This document shows, one piece after another, positions 14,684-15,421 of a stretch of 15,421 nt of DNA. A program made the position numbers and the translations under genes. The stretch comes from CAYFUL01 sp964346375. Its GTDB lineage: Bacteria > Bacillota > Clostridia > Tissierellales > Peptoniphilaceae. Within the stretch, counting starts at the first letter, position 1; each line of letters starts with the position of its first letter. The stretch covers positions 1-15,421 of the forward strand of contig CAYFUL010000031.1 of assembly GCA_964346375.1 (NCBI GenBank). The letters run 5' to 3'. The notes under the pieces were generated by a model. That model was not told the origin of the DNA and did no database searches. It saw only the letters and a list, made by a program, of their open reading frames with translations.

Positions 14684-15421
14684 TTATTCATCTCCCTTTT
14701 GTGAATTAGGTAGGTACTTATCTAGGTACTCATCTCTAATTCTCTTTAACTCACTCCTCGGAATAATACTTAGTAACTCCCAACCTAAGTCAAGAGTTTC
14801 TGTAATGGATCTATTGGTATAGTATCCTTGGTTTACATATCTGTCTTCAAATTGTGTTGCAAATTTTGCAAATGCCTTGTCTGCATTTGAAAGGGCACTC
14901 TCTCCAAGTATTACTGAAAGTTCCTTTGCATCCTTACCTGATGTATATCCGGCATATATTTGGTTCATGGTATCTGCGTGGTCCTCTCTAGTTTTGCCCT
15001 TTCCTATTCCCTTATCCTTTAGTCTTGATAGAGATGGAATTGCATTTATTGGTGGCTCTATTCCCTGTTTGTAAAGGTCTCTTGATAGAATTATCTGACC
15101 CTCTGTAATATATCCTGTTAAGTCTGGAATTGGGTGAGTAATATCGTCCTCTGGCATGGTTAGAATTGGAATCTGTGTTATGGATCCATCCTTGCCCTTT
15201 ATTCTTCCAGCTCTCTCATATATTCCTGCAAGGTCTGTGTATAAATATCCAGGGTATCCTCTACGTCCCGGTACCTCTTTACGAGCTGCAGATACTTCAC
15301 GAAGTGCCTCTGCATAGTTTGTCATATCTGTCATTATTACCAGTACGTGCATTCCAAGTTCAAATGCTAAATATTCTGCACAGGTTAGTGCCATTTTTGG
15401 AGTTGCCAGTCTTTCTATTGC
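14684..15421 (-). CDS. ntpB: V-type ATP synthase/ATPase subunit B, C-terminal part (N-terminus outside window)
   Basis: The frame is open to the window edge, giving 245 residues. It begins AIERLATPKMALTCAEYLAF and continues with ARKEVPGRRGYPGYLYTDLA and MPEDDITHPIPDLTGYITEGQI, hallmarks of the B subunit. An internal Met at 15394 is not the start, since the family sequence continues upstream of it. B is the non-catalytic nucleotide-binding subunit that alternates with A in the head. The order B-D matches V-ATPase operons of anaerobic Firmicutes, so subunit A is expected just beyond the edge. Whether the enzyme pumps Na+ or H+ cannot be told from this part. Confidence 0.96.
   Translation of the reverse strand, partial: AIERLATPKMALTCAEYLAFELGMHVLVIMTDMTNYAEALREVSAARKEVPGRRGYPGYLYTDLAGIYERAGRIKGKDGSITQIPILTMPEDDITHPIPDLTGYITEGQIILSRDLYKQGIEPPINAIPSLSRLKDKGIGKGKTREDHADTMNQIYAGYTSGKDAKELSVILGESALSNADKAFAKFATQFEDRYVNQGYYTNRSITETLDLGWELLSIIPRSELKRIRDEYLDKYLPNSQKGDE

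Overview
The window reads as a piece of a low-GC, Gram-positive anaerobe. Arginine is mostly AGA, isoleucine is often ATA and leucine is often CTA. Shine-Dalgarno sites are strong AAGGAGG types and leaders look very short. S-layer homology (SLH) anchoring, a V-type ATPase and a giant acyl-CoA dehydratase activase protein together suggest the Peptoniphilaceae/Tissierellia (a Peptoniphilus-like organism). That placement is an inference. The ten-N gap in asd and the one-base frameshift in a 5'-nucleotidase gene suggest a draft assembly.

Layout. Positions 1-708 (minus) hold the N-terminal part of a membrane-anchored polysaccharide deacetylase, cut by the window edge. Just upstream of it, 747-2696 (minus) encodes a secreted YcdB/YcdC-repeat protein with an SLH-like tail. 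A compact divergent promoter region with a perfect 16-bp palindrome separates this pair from a YbiT-like ABC-F ATPase at 2804-4396 (plus). The convergent gap 4397-5026 holds a terminator, pieces of a dispersed repeat family and two large hairpins. Next come an SLH-anchored 5'-nucleotidase (5027-7112, minus, frameshifted), a small four-helix membrane protein (7234-7617, minus) and aspartate-semialdehyde dehydrogenase (7666-8628, minus, with the N gap). A second repeat locus (8740-8958) precedes the 1415-residue activase-type protein (9014-13261, minus). A third, tandem repeat locus lies at 13517-13922. The window ends with the tail of a V-type ATPase operon: subunit D (14007-14681) and the C-terminal half of subunit B (14684-15421), both minus.

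Functional themes. The left part is cell-envelope oriented: a deacetylase, a secreted YcdB protein with an SLH-like end, and an SLH-anchored nucleotidase that would release phosphate and nucleosides outside the cell. The right part is central metabolism and energetics of an amino-acid-fermenting anaerobe: asd, radical-type dehydratase activation, and an ion-pumping or ATP-producing V-ATPase.

The most interesting non-genic signal is a family of about 150-220 bp structured repeats in three of the intergenic regions. They have GC-rich hairpin ends starting GGTAGGGGCG and ending in its near-complement, AT-rich centres with two copies of an internal ATTCCA...TACCRAT box, and a conserved linker of about 82 bp between successive units. 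Some end and stem positions change in a compensatory way between copies, which points to selection on, or replication through, the folded form.
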